Assembly (NCBI RefSeq): GCF_002608075.1
Contig: NZ_LAHA01000024.1
Span: 31,367-95,366, forward strand
From: Nostoc linckia z4
GTDB taxonomy: Bacteria > Cyanobacteriota > Cyanobacteriia > Cyanobacteriales > Nostocaceae
Direction: 5' to 3'
Length of the DNA stretch: 64,000 nt
The first letter of the stretch is position 1, and every line of letters starts with the position of its first letter. Under the pieces are notes generated by a model. It worked only from the letters and a program-made list of their open reading frames with translations. It was not told the DNA's origin and did no database searches. The position numbers and the translations under genes were made by a program. Shown one piece after another: positions 46,133 through 55,504 of this stretch.

Positions 46133-47683
46133 CTAAAATGTGCAGATTGTTTTGGCAAACTTGAGTAAGCGCGCTTTTTCTACAGGCTTTTCGTTACCTA
46201 AAATATTTGCAGCGATCGCTCCTGCTAAATTTCCTAAAAACGATCCCAAGCGCAAAGGTAAATCTAATTTGGCGCTCATACTAGCTAAAGCAAAAAAGGC
46301 ATCTCCCGCCCCTGTGGTGTCTTTGACTTGTTGTGTCATGGCTGGGGTAAGTTGCATTTCTCCGTTGGCTTGAATTGCCAAAGAACCCGCAGCCGCCAAA
46401 GTTAACCAACCTTGTTGCGCCCCTAAATGATATTGCAAACGTTTTAATAACTCTTCCCGATTTCCGTGGCGGTTAGAAAAGGCGAGACGAATTTCTTGTT
46501 CGTCTATACAAAAACTATCGGCTCGTTGATATTTACTAATCAAGTTGTAACCGTAATTAGCACTGTTGGTTTGACAATTCAAGGCAAGGAATGGTGCTTG
46601 GTTTTGAATCAATTCAATAGCCGATGCATCAATCAATCCATGACCATAATCTGCCAAAATTACTAAATCACAATTTTTGAGCAACTTTTCCCAAGAATCC
46701 AATAATTTTTGACGTTCTTCGGGTATCAATCCCTCTTCATTCATGGAGTTAATCGCAAATAGTTGCGTATAACCTTTGTTTGTTCCCTGTTGTTCGATAT
46801 AACGACGCTTGGTGACAGTGGAATAATTTTCTGCACACTGTAAATTTAGATGCAGGGAACCATTTATATGATTGGCGATTAAGCGATGTACATCTGGTTC
46901 GCCACCGATGGCGCTAGCTAAAGTTACAGACTTAGCAAAACTGGATAGGTGACGAGCAATGGCAAAGACTCCTCCCAAATGCTGTTCTTTTTTCACAAAG
47001 CGAGTCGCAGGCGCTCTACCTTTGGAAGTTAAACCTTGCACAGTGCAATGAACAAATTCATCAATAATAATATCGCCAAGTACTAAAACATTGAGATGCT
47101 GCATTGCATCTACAGCATTTGTAATTTGCTCAAAACTATACTGCTGACTAAAATCGCTGGCGTAATTTTTTAATTCTGAAGGAAGAACATCAAGATAATT
47201 ATTAATTAACCGCGTTGAACTAAAAGTAATTTCTTGGGTATAGCGAATGTCACCGCCATAAGCTCTAACTTGGGCAATTTCTTTGTCAATGTTGTGGGTT
47301 ACATCTTTTTCGGTTTGTGCGTATTCGTCTCCCTTGCAATAAATATGGGGACGCACTTTTTCAATTACTTCTAAAGCTGTTACCGCCGGAGTTAAAATCA
47401 CATAATCAACACAAGCTAAAGCAGCGATGGAACTTAAACGCAATTCATCAGAAAATATTGGTCTTCCTGGCCCTCGGTTAATGTAGGGAGTTGCAGTTAA
47501 AGAAACTACTAACAAATCTCCCATTGCTTTGGCTGCTTGCAGGTGAGCAATGTGTCCGGGGTGCAGCAAATCAAATACACCATTGCAAAGAACTATTTTG
47601 CGCCCCTGTTGTCGGTAGACAGCAAACACTTCTGCACAGGTTTCAAAGTCAAGGCTTTTTTCAGTATTGATTGCTAGTTTCAT
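46133..47683 (-). CDS. fused heptose nucleotidyltransferase-PfkB kinase, reversed HldE order
   Basis: A 516-residue bifunctional protein. Residues about 20-165 form a cytidylyltransferase-fold domain (VLCNGVFDLLHPGHIAHLQA with HPGH at 41-44, GDEYAQTEKDV, and STR at 155-157) as in the RfaE2/HldE-C or HddC-like transferases. Residues about 195-510 form a PfkB carbohydrate kinase (LVLGDIIIDEFVHCTVQGLT, LGGVFAIARHLSSF, DTTGAGDAFFALA at 455-467). In enterobacterial HldE the kinase comes first and the transferase second; here the order is reversed. It would phosphorylate a heptose (or other sugar) phosphate at C1 and then activate it with a nucleotide. It lies 58 bases after the SIS gene. Confidence 0.88.
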   Translation of the reverse strand: MKLAINTEKSLDFETCAEVFAVYRQQGRKIVLCNGVFDLLHPGHIAHLQAAKAMGDLLVVSLTATPYINRGPGRPIFSDELRLSSIAALACVDYVILTPAVTALEVIEKVRPHIYCKGDEYAQTEKDVTHNIDKEIAQVRAYGGDIRYTQEITFSSTRLINNYLDVLPSELKNYASDFSQQYSFEQITNAVDAMQHLNVLVLGDIIIDEFVHCTVQGLTSKGRAPATRFVKKEQHLGGVFAIARHLSSFAKSVTLASAIGGEPDVHRLIANHINGSLHLNLQCAENYSTVTKRRYIEQQGTNKGYTQLFAINSMNEEGLIPEERQKLLDSWEKLLKNCDLVILADYGHGLIDASAIELIQNQAPFLALNCQTNSANYGYNLISKYQRADSFCIDEQEIRLAFSNRHGNREELLKRLQYHLGAQQGWLTLAAAGSLAIQANGEMQLTPAMTQQVKDTTGAGDAFFALASMSAKLDLPLRLGSFLGNLAGAIAANILGNEKPVEKARLLKFAKTICTF

Positions 47684-47741
47684 GGAATCCTAAATTTGAT
47701 GGTAATTACATTCAGCTAATTTGTGTCGAAGTTACATCAGC

Positions 47742-48389
47742 TTAAGATGCTTGAATTTCATGAAAACTCAGATAGTTATTTGCATCTCTACTAGGTAAAG
47801 CACCTTTGACTAAGCCATCTATAATGCAGTGACAAATACATAAATGCATGATTTCTGCAAAACCATAAGACATAGTTGGTACATAAAAATTCAGATGTCC
47901 CAACTGACGCAAAGGATTATTAGGTTGGAAGGCTGAAAGGGTAATTACATGACAACTCATTTCCATTGCTTGGCGAACACCAGCGAGGATATTTTCTGAT
48001 TGTCCAGAGCTACTAATTGCAAATAAAATATCTCCTGACTGAGCAAATGTAGAAATTGGTTTGCTGAAGACTTGCTCGTAACCAAAGTCATTACTAATGC
48101 AGGTAACTAAAGCACTATCATTAAAAGCGATCGCTGGAATATTACCATTGCGCCAAAAATCAATGGCTTGATGGCTAGCTACAGTAGCACTACCTCCATT
48201 TCCAATGAAAATAACTTTTCGCTGCTCTTGATGTTGCCGATTGATTAAATCAGCAGCTAGGTTAATCCCCTGAGAATTTGTGAAAGATTTTCCTTGGGAA
48301 TCTGTTACCTGAAATTTTTCTCCAAGATTAGCTAATTGATGAAAGTAATCAGTAGAAAAGGAGTATAGTTGCTGCTGTACTGAAGGCAT
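47742..48389 (-). CDS. SIS-domain phosphosugar isomerase, GmhA-like
   Basis: A 215-residue isomerase-fold protein. The sugar-phosphate site appears as VIFIGNGGSATVASHQAIDF (60-79) and LFAISSSGQSENILAGVRQA. GmhA converts sedoheptulose 7-phosphate to D-glycero-manno-heptose 7-phosphate, and this protein has the family's length and GNGGSA start. The exact reaction is inferred. It is the first gene of the leftward unit and is followed by the kinase/nucleotidyltransferase. The ATG start lacks a strong ribosome-binding site. Other SIS isomerases cannot be excluded. Confidence 0.85.
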   Translation of the reverse strand: MPSVQQQLYSFSTDYFHQLANLGEKFQVTDSQGKSFTNSQGINLAADLINRQHQEQRKVIFIGNGGSATVASHQAIDFWRNGNIPAIAFNDSALVTCISNDFGYEQVFSKPISTFAQSGDILFAISSSGQSENILAGVRQAMEMSCHVITLSAFQPNNPLRQLGHLNFYVPTMSYGFAEIMHLCICHCIIDGLVKGALPSRDANNYLSFHEIQAS

Positions 48390-48578
48390 TGATTTTACCT
48401 AAAAATTACATTTCTGAGCAATACTTTTTTATTTTTTATCAAAATAAAAAAGATTTTCTATAGTTAGTTTATTTTTTAATAAAAATTAAACTACTTTTTC
48501 ACAAGCAAATAATAAAATTAATTTTTTATCCATTTTTGAATTTACACAAATATTTAACATTCTCAATTGATGCCAAAC

Positions 48579-48727
48579 TATAGGAATCCGCTTTGATTCG
48601 GATAATTTATCTGTGTGGTGGGTGTTCTCGCAGCGCAAACGCGATAGGCAGGGAACAGGGTCGGGGAACAGGAAAGAAGGGAGGTAGAGAGTATTGATTT
48701 TTGAAAAAATCAAATAGGAGTCCTATA
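48579..48727. mobile_element. small inverted-repeat element, family A copy 2
   Basis: 149 bases from TATAGGAATCCGCTTTGATT to AAATCAAATAGGAGTCCTAT plus A. The ends are complementary at about three quarters of positions. It shares GCAGCGCAAACGCGATAGG with 23143-23284. Confidence 0.65.
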
Positions 48728-49093
48728 TTGAAATCTCAATAATTATTTATTGCACAGTAAATTTCAATGTTGTTAAATCAGACAAATTTCGTTAAATAAC
48801 AAGTCACAAAGCTTGTTTCATACGCTGAGACTGTAGGAATTTCATGTATCTTCAGCTCATGTTACGCTCAAAAAAAGCAAACTTCAAAGATCGCATCTAC
48901 CAAAAGATTTATTGTAATCATTAATTTTTTTTATATGATTGTGTGAGTTTGGTAGTGTTTCCGGATGGTACAAAATTGACTTTAATGCAGAAACTGAATG
49001 AAGAACTTTATAATCTTCGGATGCCAGAAGGGCTAAAAAATTAGTGCTTTAATACTATCTTATGTTTGCTTTGAAAATGCAATAGCAAATTCG

Positions 49094-49174
49094 GACAGTT
49101 AAGCGGACAGTTAAGCAGACAGTTAAGACAGTTAAGACAGTTAAGCGGACAGTTAAGACAGTTAAGACAGTTAA
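49094..49174. repeat. iteron-like array, eight copies of GACAGTTAA
   Basis: Eight direct copies of GACAGTTAA, each spaced directly or by GCG/GCA, giving periods of 9 or 12 bases. The array ends about 90 bases before the -35 box of the glycan operon. It looks like a multi-site regulator-binding region or a recent tandem expansion. Confidence 0.85.
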
Positions 49175-49230
49175 AAAAGGACACTATATTAAAATAAACA
49201 AGAAAATCGATATGATACAAAGTTTGTTTA

Positions 49231-49246
49231 AAAATGTAAACATTTT
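49231..49246. promoter_or_regulatory. 16-base operator-like palindrome
   Basis: AAAATGTAAACATTTT is an inverted repeat (AAAATGT / ACATTTT), 16 bases before the predicted -35 box. Confidence 0.4.
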
Positions 49247-49262
49247 GTAATAACAGTTGTGT

Positions 49263-49290
49263 TTGACAGATATATATATACAGGTATAAT
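49263..49290 (+). promoter_or_regulatory. near-consensus promoter for the glycan operon
   Basis: TTGACA (49263-49268), a 16-base AT-rich spacer of alternating TA, then TATAAT (49285-49290), which are exact consensus hexamers. The predicted leader is about 168 bases to the first gene. Confidence 0.7.
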
Positions 49291-49464
49291 GATGACTTAA
49301 AACATAAAAATAAGTTAAAAAACTCATTATTTTGCAGTTTTGTCCACTAGGCTTTTAAATGAGATAAAATTTTTCGCCTTGTTTGCTAATTAAATTTGAG
49401 AATTGTTACTGAATTTAAAGATGGATGTGAATAGAATGGGCAGTGTCTTCATTCAGGAGTAATA

Positions 49465-50223
49465 GTGGCTAAATTTTTGTTTGTCACCGACTTAGATAAC
49501 ACCTTAGTCGGTGACGATGTAGCTTTAAATAAATTAAATCAATGGTTAAGCAAGCAGCGTCAAAGTTACGGCACAGTTATTGCCTATACTACAGGGCGAT
49601 CGCTACCCCTTTATCAAGAATTAATTGCCCAAAAAAAACTATTAGAACCTGATGTATTAATGCTGGCTGTTGGTACAGAAATTTATTATCCAGATAGCAA
49701 TAACTTTGATGATGCATGGCAAGGAAAAATTTCTCAAGGTTGGAATCGAGAAATAATAGTAGAGGTAGCCAAACGATTTCCTTGCCTTGTCCTCCAACCT
49801 CCCACACAACAGACTGCCTTCAAAGTTACCTATTACACCAACCAAGAGGGGTTATACGTCACGCTCCCTCATTTAAATGCAATTCTCCAAAATCAAGGCT
49901 TGGCAGTGCAAATGATAGATTCCTATGATGGCGGATTTTTAGACATATTGCCTGCATCCGCTAATAAAGCTTCAGCCGCTATTTTTGTACAACAATGTTT
50001 AGGCTTTACCGATGAACAAACTGTGATTTGTGGAGATTCAGGCAACGATTTGTCTATGTTTCAAAATATGCTTTGTCCCGCCATTATCGTCGGTAATGCC
50101 CGATTGGAAATATTAAATTGGCATAAAAATTCACCACCAGGGAAACGCTACCTAGCAAAAAGTAATTTTGCAGCTGGAATTTTAGAAGGATTAGAACACT
50201 TTGGATTTTTGAAACGCAACTAA
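49465..50223 (+). CDS. HAD-superfamily phosphatase, sucrose-phosphatase-like (1)
   Basis: A 252-residue Cof/SPP-type HAD phosphatase. The nucleophile and helper aspartates are Asp9 and Asp11 in VTDLDNTLVG. The second loop has AYTTGRSLP, and the fourth has ICGDSGNDLSMFQNM. The cap region contains YTNQEGLYVTLPHLN. By family it dephosphorylates sugar phosphates, and sucrose 6-phosphate is the classical substrate. In this operon it may act on a heptose or glycoside phosphate. The start is GTG with AGGAG five bases upstream. First gene of the rightward unit, 16 bases before the glycosyltransferase. Confidence 0.85.
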   Translation: MAKFLFVTDLDNTLVGDDVALNKLNQWLSKQRQSYGTVIAYTTGRSLPLYQELIAQKKLLEPDVLMLAVGTEIYYPDSNNFDDAWQGKISQGWNREIIVEVAKRFPCLVLQPPTQQTAFKVTYYTNQEGLYVTLPHLNAILQNQGLAVQMIDSYDGGFLDILPASANKASAAIFVQQCLGFTDEQTVICGDSGNDLSMFQNMLCPAIIVGNARLEILNWHKNSPPGKRYLAKSNFAAGILEGLEHFGFLKRN

Positions 50224-50239
50224 AGAGGGTTTTTTAGTC

Positions 50240-51124
50240 ATGATTAATGCAAATAACGAACCAATAGTTCTTGTATCCACAGCAGATAATAATTATGCCA
50301 TAGCATTGGCCGTTACAATCAAGTCAGCGATTGTCAATCTCAAAAATAAACGTCGAGTAGTACTGTATGTACTGAATGGAGATATTACACAAGCCAATAA
50401 AGACAAAATCCTCAAATCCCTTGACCCAGAACAAGTAGAAATTTTTTGGTTAAAGCCAGATGAAACGCTACTTTCCAATATGAAATTGGATGAAAATTAT
50501 AACACCCTTGCTATTTACTACAGACTTTTCATTCCTCAACTTATTCCCCAACATTTTGATAAAGCAATTTATCTAGACAGTGATATTGTAGTCCTGGGAG
50601 ATTTAGAAGAATTATGGAATATTGATGTTCAAGATACCTATGTATTTGCAGCTCAAGATATTTGGAAGCGATATATCAGAAATGCTAAAGGTTTGAGAAA
50701 CTATGAGGAAACAGGAATTTCTCCAGACCATAAATACTTTAATGCTGGAGTTTTAATTATTAATTTGGAAAAATGGCGAACTGACAATATAGGTGCAAAG
50801 GCTATAGAATACCTGGAAAAAAATAAAGAATACATACGCTTGCACGACCAAGACGGACTAAATGCGGTGCTTGCAGGTCAATGGAAAGAACTAGATCCAA
50901 CATGGAATCAAATGCAAGCAATACACGAATACTCATCATGGACAGAAAGTCCCTACACAGAAGAGGTTTATAATCGAGCGCTTCATAATCCTAATATTGT
51001 CCACTTTGCAACTTTTCCTAAACCTTGGCAAGAAAATTGTAAACACCCAAAACAAGATTTATTTTTTGAATATCTAAATTTAACAGCTTGGAATTCTCCT
51101 GTTTTAGTAAATAGCCATAGTTGA
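50240..51124 (+). CDS. glycosyltransferase family 8
   Basis: A 294-residue cytosolic GT8 (GT-A fold) glycosyltransferase. It has VLVSTADNNYAIALAVTI at the start and the metal-binding DSD at 113-115 in AIYLDSDIVVLGDLEELW. It also has KYFNAGVLIINLEKWR, LHDQDGLNAVLAGQWKELD and the closing HFATFPKPW. GT8 enzymes transfer hexoses (for example galactose or glucose) from UDP-sugars to lipopolysaccharide cores or glycogenin-like acceptors. Donor and acceptor are unknown. ATG start; the gene sits between the HAD and GH13 genes. Confidence 0.92.
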   Translation: MINANNEPIVLVSTADNNYAIALAVTIKSAIVNLKNKRRVVLYVLNGDITQANKDKILKSLDPEQVEIFWLKPDETLLSNMKLDENYNTLAIYYRLFIPQLIPQHFDKAIYLDSDIVVLGDLEELWNIDVQDTYVFAAQDIWKRYIRNAKGLRNYEETGISPDHKYFNAGVLIINLEKWRTDNIGAKAIEYLEKNKEYIRLHDQDGLNAVLAGQWKELDPTWNQMQAIHEYSSWTESPYTEEVYNRALHNPNIVHFATFPKPWQENCKHPKQDLFFEYLNLTAWNSPVLVNSHS

Positions 51125-51211
51125 GATAGCAAGGAACTGGGGACTGGTGACTTGGTAAAAAGTCTTTTGATATCTAAGTTTTATTGTTTGTTAATGAACC
51201 ACCTTGACTTT

Positions 51212-51258
51212 CCTATTCCCTATTCCCTATTCCCTGTTCCCTGTTCCCTATTCCCTAT
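51212..51258. repeat. TATTCCC/TGTTCCC heptamer array
   Basis: CCTATTCCCTATTCCCTATT units then CTGTTCCC units are in the spacer between two operon genes. They complement the GGGAATA/GGCAATA units elsewhere. Confidence 0.85.
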
Positions 51259-51283
51259 AAATATAATAAATACTACTTAATCT

Positions 51284-52738
51284 ATGCAGATTAATACACC
51301 TGATTGGGTCAAACACGCAGTTTTCTACCAAATATTTCCTGACCGTTTTGCTCGAAGTGTTCCACCACACCAAAGTTGGTTACTGGATGTACCCTTGGAA
51401 GATTGGAATGCTGCGCCTACATTTAACGGTTATAAGGGAGGAAATCTTTGGGGAATAATTGAAAAACTAGATTATTTACAAGATTTAGGGATTAATGCGA
51501 TTTACCTCAATCCCGTTTTTACTTCTGCAAGTAATCATCGCTATCATACCCTTGATTATTATCAAATCGATCCCTTATTAGGTGGCGAGGAAGCATTTAT
51601 AAATCTCCTCAACGAAGTTCATCGCCGTAATCTGAAACTTGTCTTAGATGGAACTTTTAATCATGCCAGCAGGGGCTTTTATTTTTTCAATGATATTTTA
51701 GAAAATGGTCAAAATTCCCCTTGGTTTGATTGGTTCAAAATCGAAGGTTGGCCTATTTCACCCTATGATGAATCTCGTCCTGCTAATTATGCTTCGTGGT
51801 GTGGTTTTCGTGCTTTACCAGAGTTGAACACTAATAATTCAGGAGTGCGCGAATATATTATGCAAGTAGGCGAATATTGGATTAAACGGGGTGCAGATGG
51901 TTGGCGTTTAGACTCAGCAGATTACATCAAAACACCAGGGTTTTGGCAAGAATTCCGCGAACGAGTAAAGGCTATTAATCCCCAAGCTTATATTGTTGGA
52001 GAAATTCCAATGGAGGCCACTGAATGGTTAGATGGGACACAATTTGATGGCATTTCAAGTTTGCCTTTTCTTAACGCTACCACAGCTTTTATTGTGGGCG
52101 ATCGCCAAGTCAAAGGTCATTTAGAATTGTATGCACCACCACCACCTTCCGATGCTATTGAATATGGGAACCAAATTAATGAATTATTGCAACGGTATCC
52201 TTGGGAAATTCAATTAACCCAACTCAACGGTATTAACAATCACGATACCGCCAGATTAATTGATGTTGCCGGTGGCGATCGCCCCAGTTTATATTTATCA
52301 ACATTACTATTATTGACTTTCCCCGGCGCACCTTGTATTTATTATGGCGATGAAGTTGGTTTGACTGGTGGTTATGACCCTGATTGTCGCAAAGGTTTTC
52401 CAGATCAACAACATTGGGATCGAGATATTCTAGAGTTTCATCGGCAATTAATTAAACTGCGTCTTTCTCATACAGCATTGCGAATTGGGCAATATCAAAC
52501 TTTATATGCCCAAGGACAAGTTTACATTTTTGCGCGGATTTTAGAACAAGAAGTATTTGTGATTGCGATTAATGCTGGAAATGAAATAGCAAAAGTTAGT
52601 ATTCAGCCTTCATTATCATCGTCACCTCAGCAAATATTATTCACCTATGGTTCTGGTGCAGCAAATTGGAGTCAGGAAACTACACAAACCAGTCTGAATT
52701 TTACACTTGCACCCCGCAGTGGATTAATTCTCGGTTAA
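51284..52738 (+). CDS. GH13 alpha-amylase family (neopullulanase/cyclomaltodextrinase-like)
   Basis: A 484-residue cytosolic GH13 enzyme. The catalytic triad is Asp210 (DGWRLDSADYI), Glu240 (YIVGEIPMEATEW) and Asp321 (NGINNHDTARL). LVLDGTFNHASRG is the first conserved region. AVFYQIFPDRFARSVPP and NLWGIIEKLDYLQDLGINAI place it with the maltogenic amylase/neopullulanase group, but it lacks the family's N-terminal domain of about 120 residues. It would hydrolyse or transfer alpha-glucosides. Its presence with HAD phosphatases and GT8 suggests handling of a glucoside. ATG start. It lies downstream of a heptamer spacer and upstream of the SGNH gene. Confidence 0.9.
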   Translation: MQINTPDWVKHAVFYQIFPDRFARSVPPHQSWLLDVPLEDWNAAPTFNGYKGGNLWGIIEKLDYLQDLGINAIYLNPVFTSASNHRYHTLDYYQIDPLLGGEEAFINLLNEVHRRNLKLVLDGTFNHASRGFYFFNDILENGQNSPWFDWFKIEGWPISPYDESRPANYASWCGFRALPELNTNNSGVREYIMQVGEYWIKRGADGWRLDSADYIKTPGFWQEFRERVKAINPQAYIVGEIPMEATEWLDGTQFDGISSLPFLNATTAFIVGDRQVKGHLELYAPPPPSDAIEYGNQINELLQRYPWEIQLTQLNGINNHDTARLIDVAGGDRPSLYLSTLLLLTFPGAPCIYYGDEVGLTGGYDPDCRKGFPDQQHWDRDILEFHRQLIKLRLSHTALRIGQYQTLYAQGQVYIFARILEQEVFVIAINAGNEIAKVSIQPSLSSSPQQILFTYGSGAANWSQETTQTSLNFTLAPRSGLILG

Positions 52739-52780
52739 CTTGTAAAAAATTGGAAAAATTTTTCATTTTGTATTCAATAT

Positions 52781-53902
52781 ATGAACAAAAAACCAAAAAT
52801 TCTATTTATTTATAGTTTAGTTTTTATCATTGTTTTATTTTTTACGGCTGGATTAATTAATCTTATTTTGCCTTCCTCTAAAACTCCTCCAACTCTTGGT
52901 GATGTCAGTGTGAAGTTAGAGTATTTCGCCGACCATAAAGATGATTACGATGTGATTTTTTTGGGCCCTAGTACCACATATCTACAAGTTATTCCCAAAG
53001 TATTTGATGAATCACTATCAGCAAATGGTAATAGCGTCAAGTCTTTCAATCTGGGAATTCTGTCAGCAAATGTAGCCGAAATGGATTTTTATTTGCAAAA
53101 AATATTAGCATTAAAACCAGCAAAATTAAAATGGATATTTTTAGATTGTTTAGTTAACTCCTTCGTGGAGGAAGAACCAACTTTATCTAGAAATGTTTAT
53201 TGGCATACTCCTACTAAAACCATAGAAAATTTTCAATTAATTGCTGAATCAACCCTACCTTGGAAAATCAAAATTAGTGCCTTTTATGCAAATTTCATCA
53301 GCTTTTTGCATCGATGGCTAGGAATTGGTTATTTTTCTAATTTTTGGCATCAAAGTTCCGAAGCATTACCAGCAGGAATATCCAGTGATAAATTGCTACA
53401 GGAAGCTGGATATTATGCCAACGATTGGATGAAAAATAGTGAGGCTGAGAAAAAAGTTTTCTATTCAAAGTTAGAAAGTTACCAACAAAAGTTAACACAA
53501 GCAAAATTAGGAATTATCGATCCAGAAAATACATATCCAGAAAAATCCTATGCATTGAAAATCATTAAAAGACTTGTTTCTAGAATTGATGATTTAGAAA
53601 AAAATAGCAATATTCAAGTTGAGCCTATATTTTTAATTCCTCCAGCATTAGACAGTGTTATTGAACATTCTCCGATTCTAGAAGCTGTGAATCTAGGATA
53701 TATTTCAACACTATTTGCATTTAATAATCCCAATAGTTTTGCTAGTTTGTATGAAGTTTCTCGTCGGAGTGATGAAAGGCATTTAAATTACCAAGGTTCT
53801 CAAGAATTTTCACGCACTTTGGCAGAAAAATTTTCTCAGCATCTAAAGTTAGCTTCCAAGGAAACATATAATCAACCCTTTCTATCTCAAAGCCAGAATT
53901 GA
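52781..53902 (+). CDS. membrane-anchored SGNH-like protein (acyl-transfer partner)
   Basis: A 373-residue protein with an N-terminal hydrophobic anchor (about 7-31). The SGNH-type first block is VIFLGPSTTYLQV with Ser64, and the terminal block is SDERHLNYQG with Asp331 and His334, matching a DxxH end. The middle carries KWIFLDCLVNS and helical parts. It resembles the periplasmic partners (AlgJ/AlgX/DltD-like) that work with MBOAT proteins, where the MBOAT protein moves an acyl group across the membrane and the SGNH protein passes it to the glycan. It is 26 bases before the MBOAT gene, supporting this. No close family name was recognised. Confidence 0.65.
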   Translation: MNKKPKILFIYSLVFIIVLFFTAGLINLILPSSKTPPTLGDVSVKLEYFADHKDDYDVIFLGPSTTYLQVIPKVFDESLSANGNSVKSFNLGILSANVAEMDFYLQKILALKPAKLKWIFLDCLVNSFVEEEPTLSRNVYWHTPTKTIENFQLIAESTLPWKIKISAFYANFISFLHRWLGIGYFSNFWHQSSEALPAGISSDKLLQEAGYYANDWMKNSEAEKKVFYSKLESYQQKLTQAKLGIIDPENTYPEKSYALKIIKRLVSRIDDLEKNSNIQVEPIFLIPPALDSVIEHSPILEAVNLGYISTLFAFNNPNSFASLYEVSRRSDERHLNYQGSQEFSRTLAEKFSQHLKLASKETYNQPFLSQSQN

Positions 53903-53928
53903 AAGTTAATTAACATACCAGAATAAAT

Positions 53929-55455
53929 ATGGTTTTTACAGAATTTCGTTTTATCTTTTTTTTCCTGATAATTTTCTGTGTTTACTGGGGTTTGCAGAAC
54001 AACAATCATCGCAAATTCTGGTTGCTCATCTGTAGTTATATTTTTTATGGTGCTTGGGATTGGCGCTTTCTTTTCTTACTTTTACTCTCCACAGTGGTTG
54101 ATTACTTTGTAGGTTTGATGCTGTCTAGACCACAGATCAATCATGCAACAGCAGCACCAGAAATTCCAACACAGGAAGTAGTAGAAAATCCAGAAACTAA
54201 GAAAAACTCATTTTCTTGGAATGCGCTGCTAACTAAACCACTGCATCACAAGGAACCACAAATATGGTTATTAGTCAGCTTAGTTGTAAATCTAGGATTA
54301 TTAGGATTTTTTAAATACTATAACTTTTTCACTGACTCAGCCGCTAATTTATTAAATTTTTTGGGTTTATCTGTTAATATAAAAACCCTGGAAATCATTC
54401 TGCCAGCAGGAATTAGTTTTTACACATTTCAAACCCTCAGCTATTCTATTGATGTGTATTTGGGTAAACTTAAACCTGTTAAAAATTTTTGGGATTTTGC
54501 TTTATTTGTAACTTTTTTCCCTCAGTTAGTTGCAGGGCCGATTGTGCGTGCATCTGATTTTTTACCCCAACTGGTAAAGGCGAAAAATTTCAACGATGTG
54601 AATTTCCGGGGGTGTTTAACGCTTTTTTTGGTGGGATATTTTAAGAAAGCTTGTATTTCAGATAATATCTCTCCCTTAGTAGACCAGTATTTTACAAGTC
54701 CAGAAAATTATACTTTCTTGAGTTGTTGGGTTGCTGTTATCTCTTTCGTCATACAAATATATTGCGATTTTTCTGGCTATTCAGATATGGCGATCGCCAG
54801 TGCAGGTTTGTTAGGATACAAACTACCTTTAAACTTTAGATTCCCCTACTTTGCCAATAATATTACTGAATTGTGGCAACGTTGGCACATTACCCTCTTC
54901 ACTTGGCTGCGAGACTATATTTATAGTCCTTTGATGAAAATGCGACCAAGAGAACAACGCACAGAAATCTTTAGGTCAAGAAATCTTCTCATTTTAATGC
55001 TTTTTTCTGGACTGTGGCATGGTGCAGCTTGGCATTTTGTTGCTTGGGGAGGATTGAATGGCATTGCTTTAATTGTTCACAAACAATGGTCATCCTGGAT
55101 TGCTCCCTATAAGCGATTATTGCCACTAAGAAATATGCTAGGCATTCCCCTGACATTCTATTGGTTTTGTGCCTCTGCAATCTTTTTTCGCAGTAATGAT
55201 ATCAGCAGTGCAATGCAAATTGAAAAATCTTTTCTATTTCTCAATTCTCCAGGTTCAGAAAACTTAAACATTCAAATTGGTTGGGTTTTTATACCTTTAG
55301 CAATTATGCATTGGGCTGCTTATAAAAATTGGTTAGCTGACTGGTTTCAGAAAATACCTCAATGGAGTTTTGTCGTTTTTTATGGAGTGTTGGTTGCAAT
55401 CATATTGAGGTTTATCGCAATAACTCCCCACCCCTTTGTTTATTTTCAATTTTAG
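53929..55455 (+). CDS. MBOAT-family O-acyltransferase (AlgI/DltB-like)
   Basis: A 508-residue multi-spanning protein. Characteristic segments are WLLICSYIFYGAWDWRF, LPAGISFYTFQTLSYSIDVY, LVAGPIVRASDFLPQL, FCDFSGYSDMAIA-like at 278-290, and WQRWHITLFTWLRDYIYSPL. The invariant catalytic His364 is in FSGLWHGAAWHFV, with a second histidine at 320. The loop at about 65-110 is hydrophilic. MBOAT proteins transfer acyl (usually acetyl) groups to exported polysaccharides or other carbohydrates. With the SGNH neighbour this forms an acylation module. ATG start. Confidence 0.95.
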   Translation: MVFTEFRFIFFFLIIFCVYWGLQNNNHRKFWLLICSYIFYGAWDWRFLFLLLLSTVVDYFVGLMLSRPQINHATAAPEIPTQEVVENPETKKNSFSWNALLTKPLHHKEPQIWLLVSLVVNLGLLGFFKYYNFFTDSAANLLNFLGLSVNIKTLEIILPAGISFYTFQTLSYSIDVYLGKLKPVKNFWDFALFVTFFPQLVAGPIVRASDFLPQLVKAKNFNDVNFRGCLTLFLVGYFKKACISDNISPLVDQYFTSPENYTFLSCWVAVISFVIQIYCDFSGYSDMAIASAGLLGYKLPLNFRFPYFANNITELWQRWHITLFTWLRDYIYSPLMKMRPREQRTEIFRSRNLLILMLFSGLWHGAAWHFVAWGGLNGIALIVHKQWSSWIAPYKRLLPLRNMLGIPLTFYWFCASAIFFRSNDISSAMQIEKSFLFLNSPGSENLNIQIGWVFIPLAIMHWAAYKNWLADWFQKIPQWSFVVFYGVLVAIILRFIAITPHPFVYFQF

Positions 55456-55504
55456 CTCAAAGTCAAAGCATTTCAATTTTAGATGATGAACGAACGGGGA
55501 AAAG

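Larger units (their letters stand above)
48390..49464. other. 1.08 kb divergent control region
   Basis: Separates the leftward isomerase unit from the rightward glycan unit. It contains the family A element (48579-48727), an AT-rich stretch, the 9-base repeat array (49094-49174), a palindrome (49231-49246) and a promoter (49263-49290). No gene. Confidence 0.6.

Noticed and set aside
44805..48389. Ordinary LPS inner-core heptose operon
   Set aside because: Partners (transketolase, GH13, MBOAT, two HAD proteins) and the reversed fusion do not match the enterobacterial set, and cyanobacterial LPS usually lacks heptose; kept as an unusual pathway instead.
48486..48713. 75-residue minus-strand frame
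   Set aside because: Lies within the family A element; no start signal.
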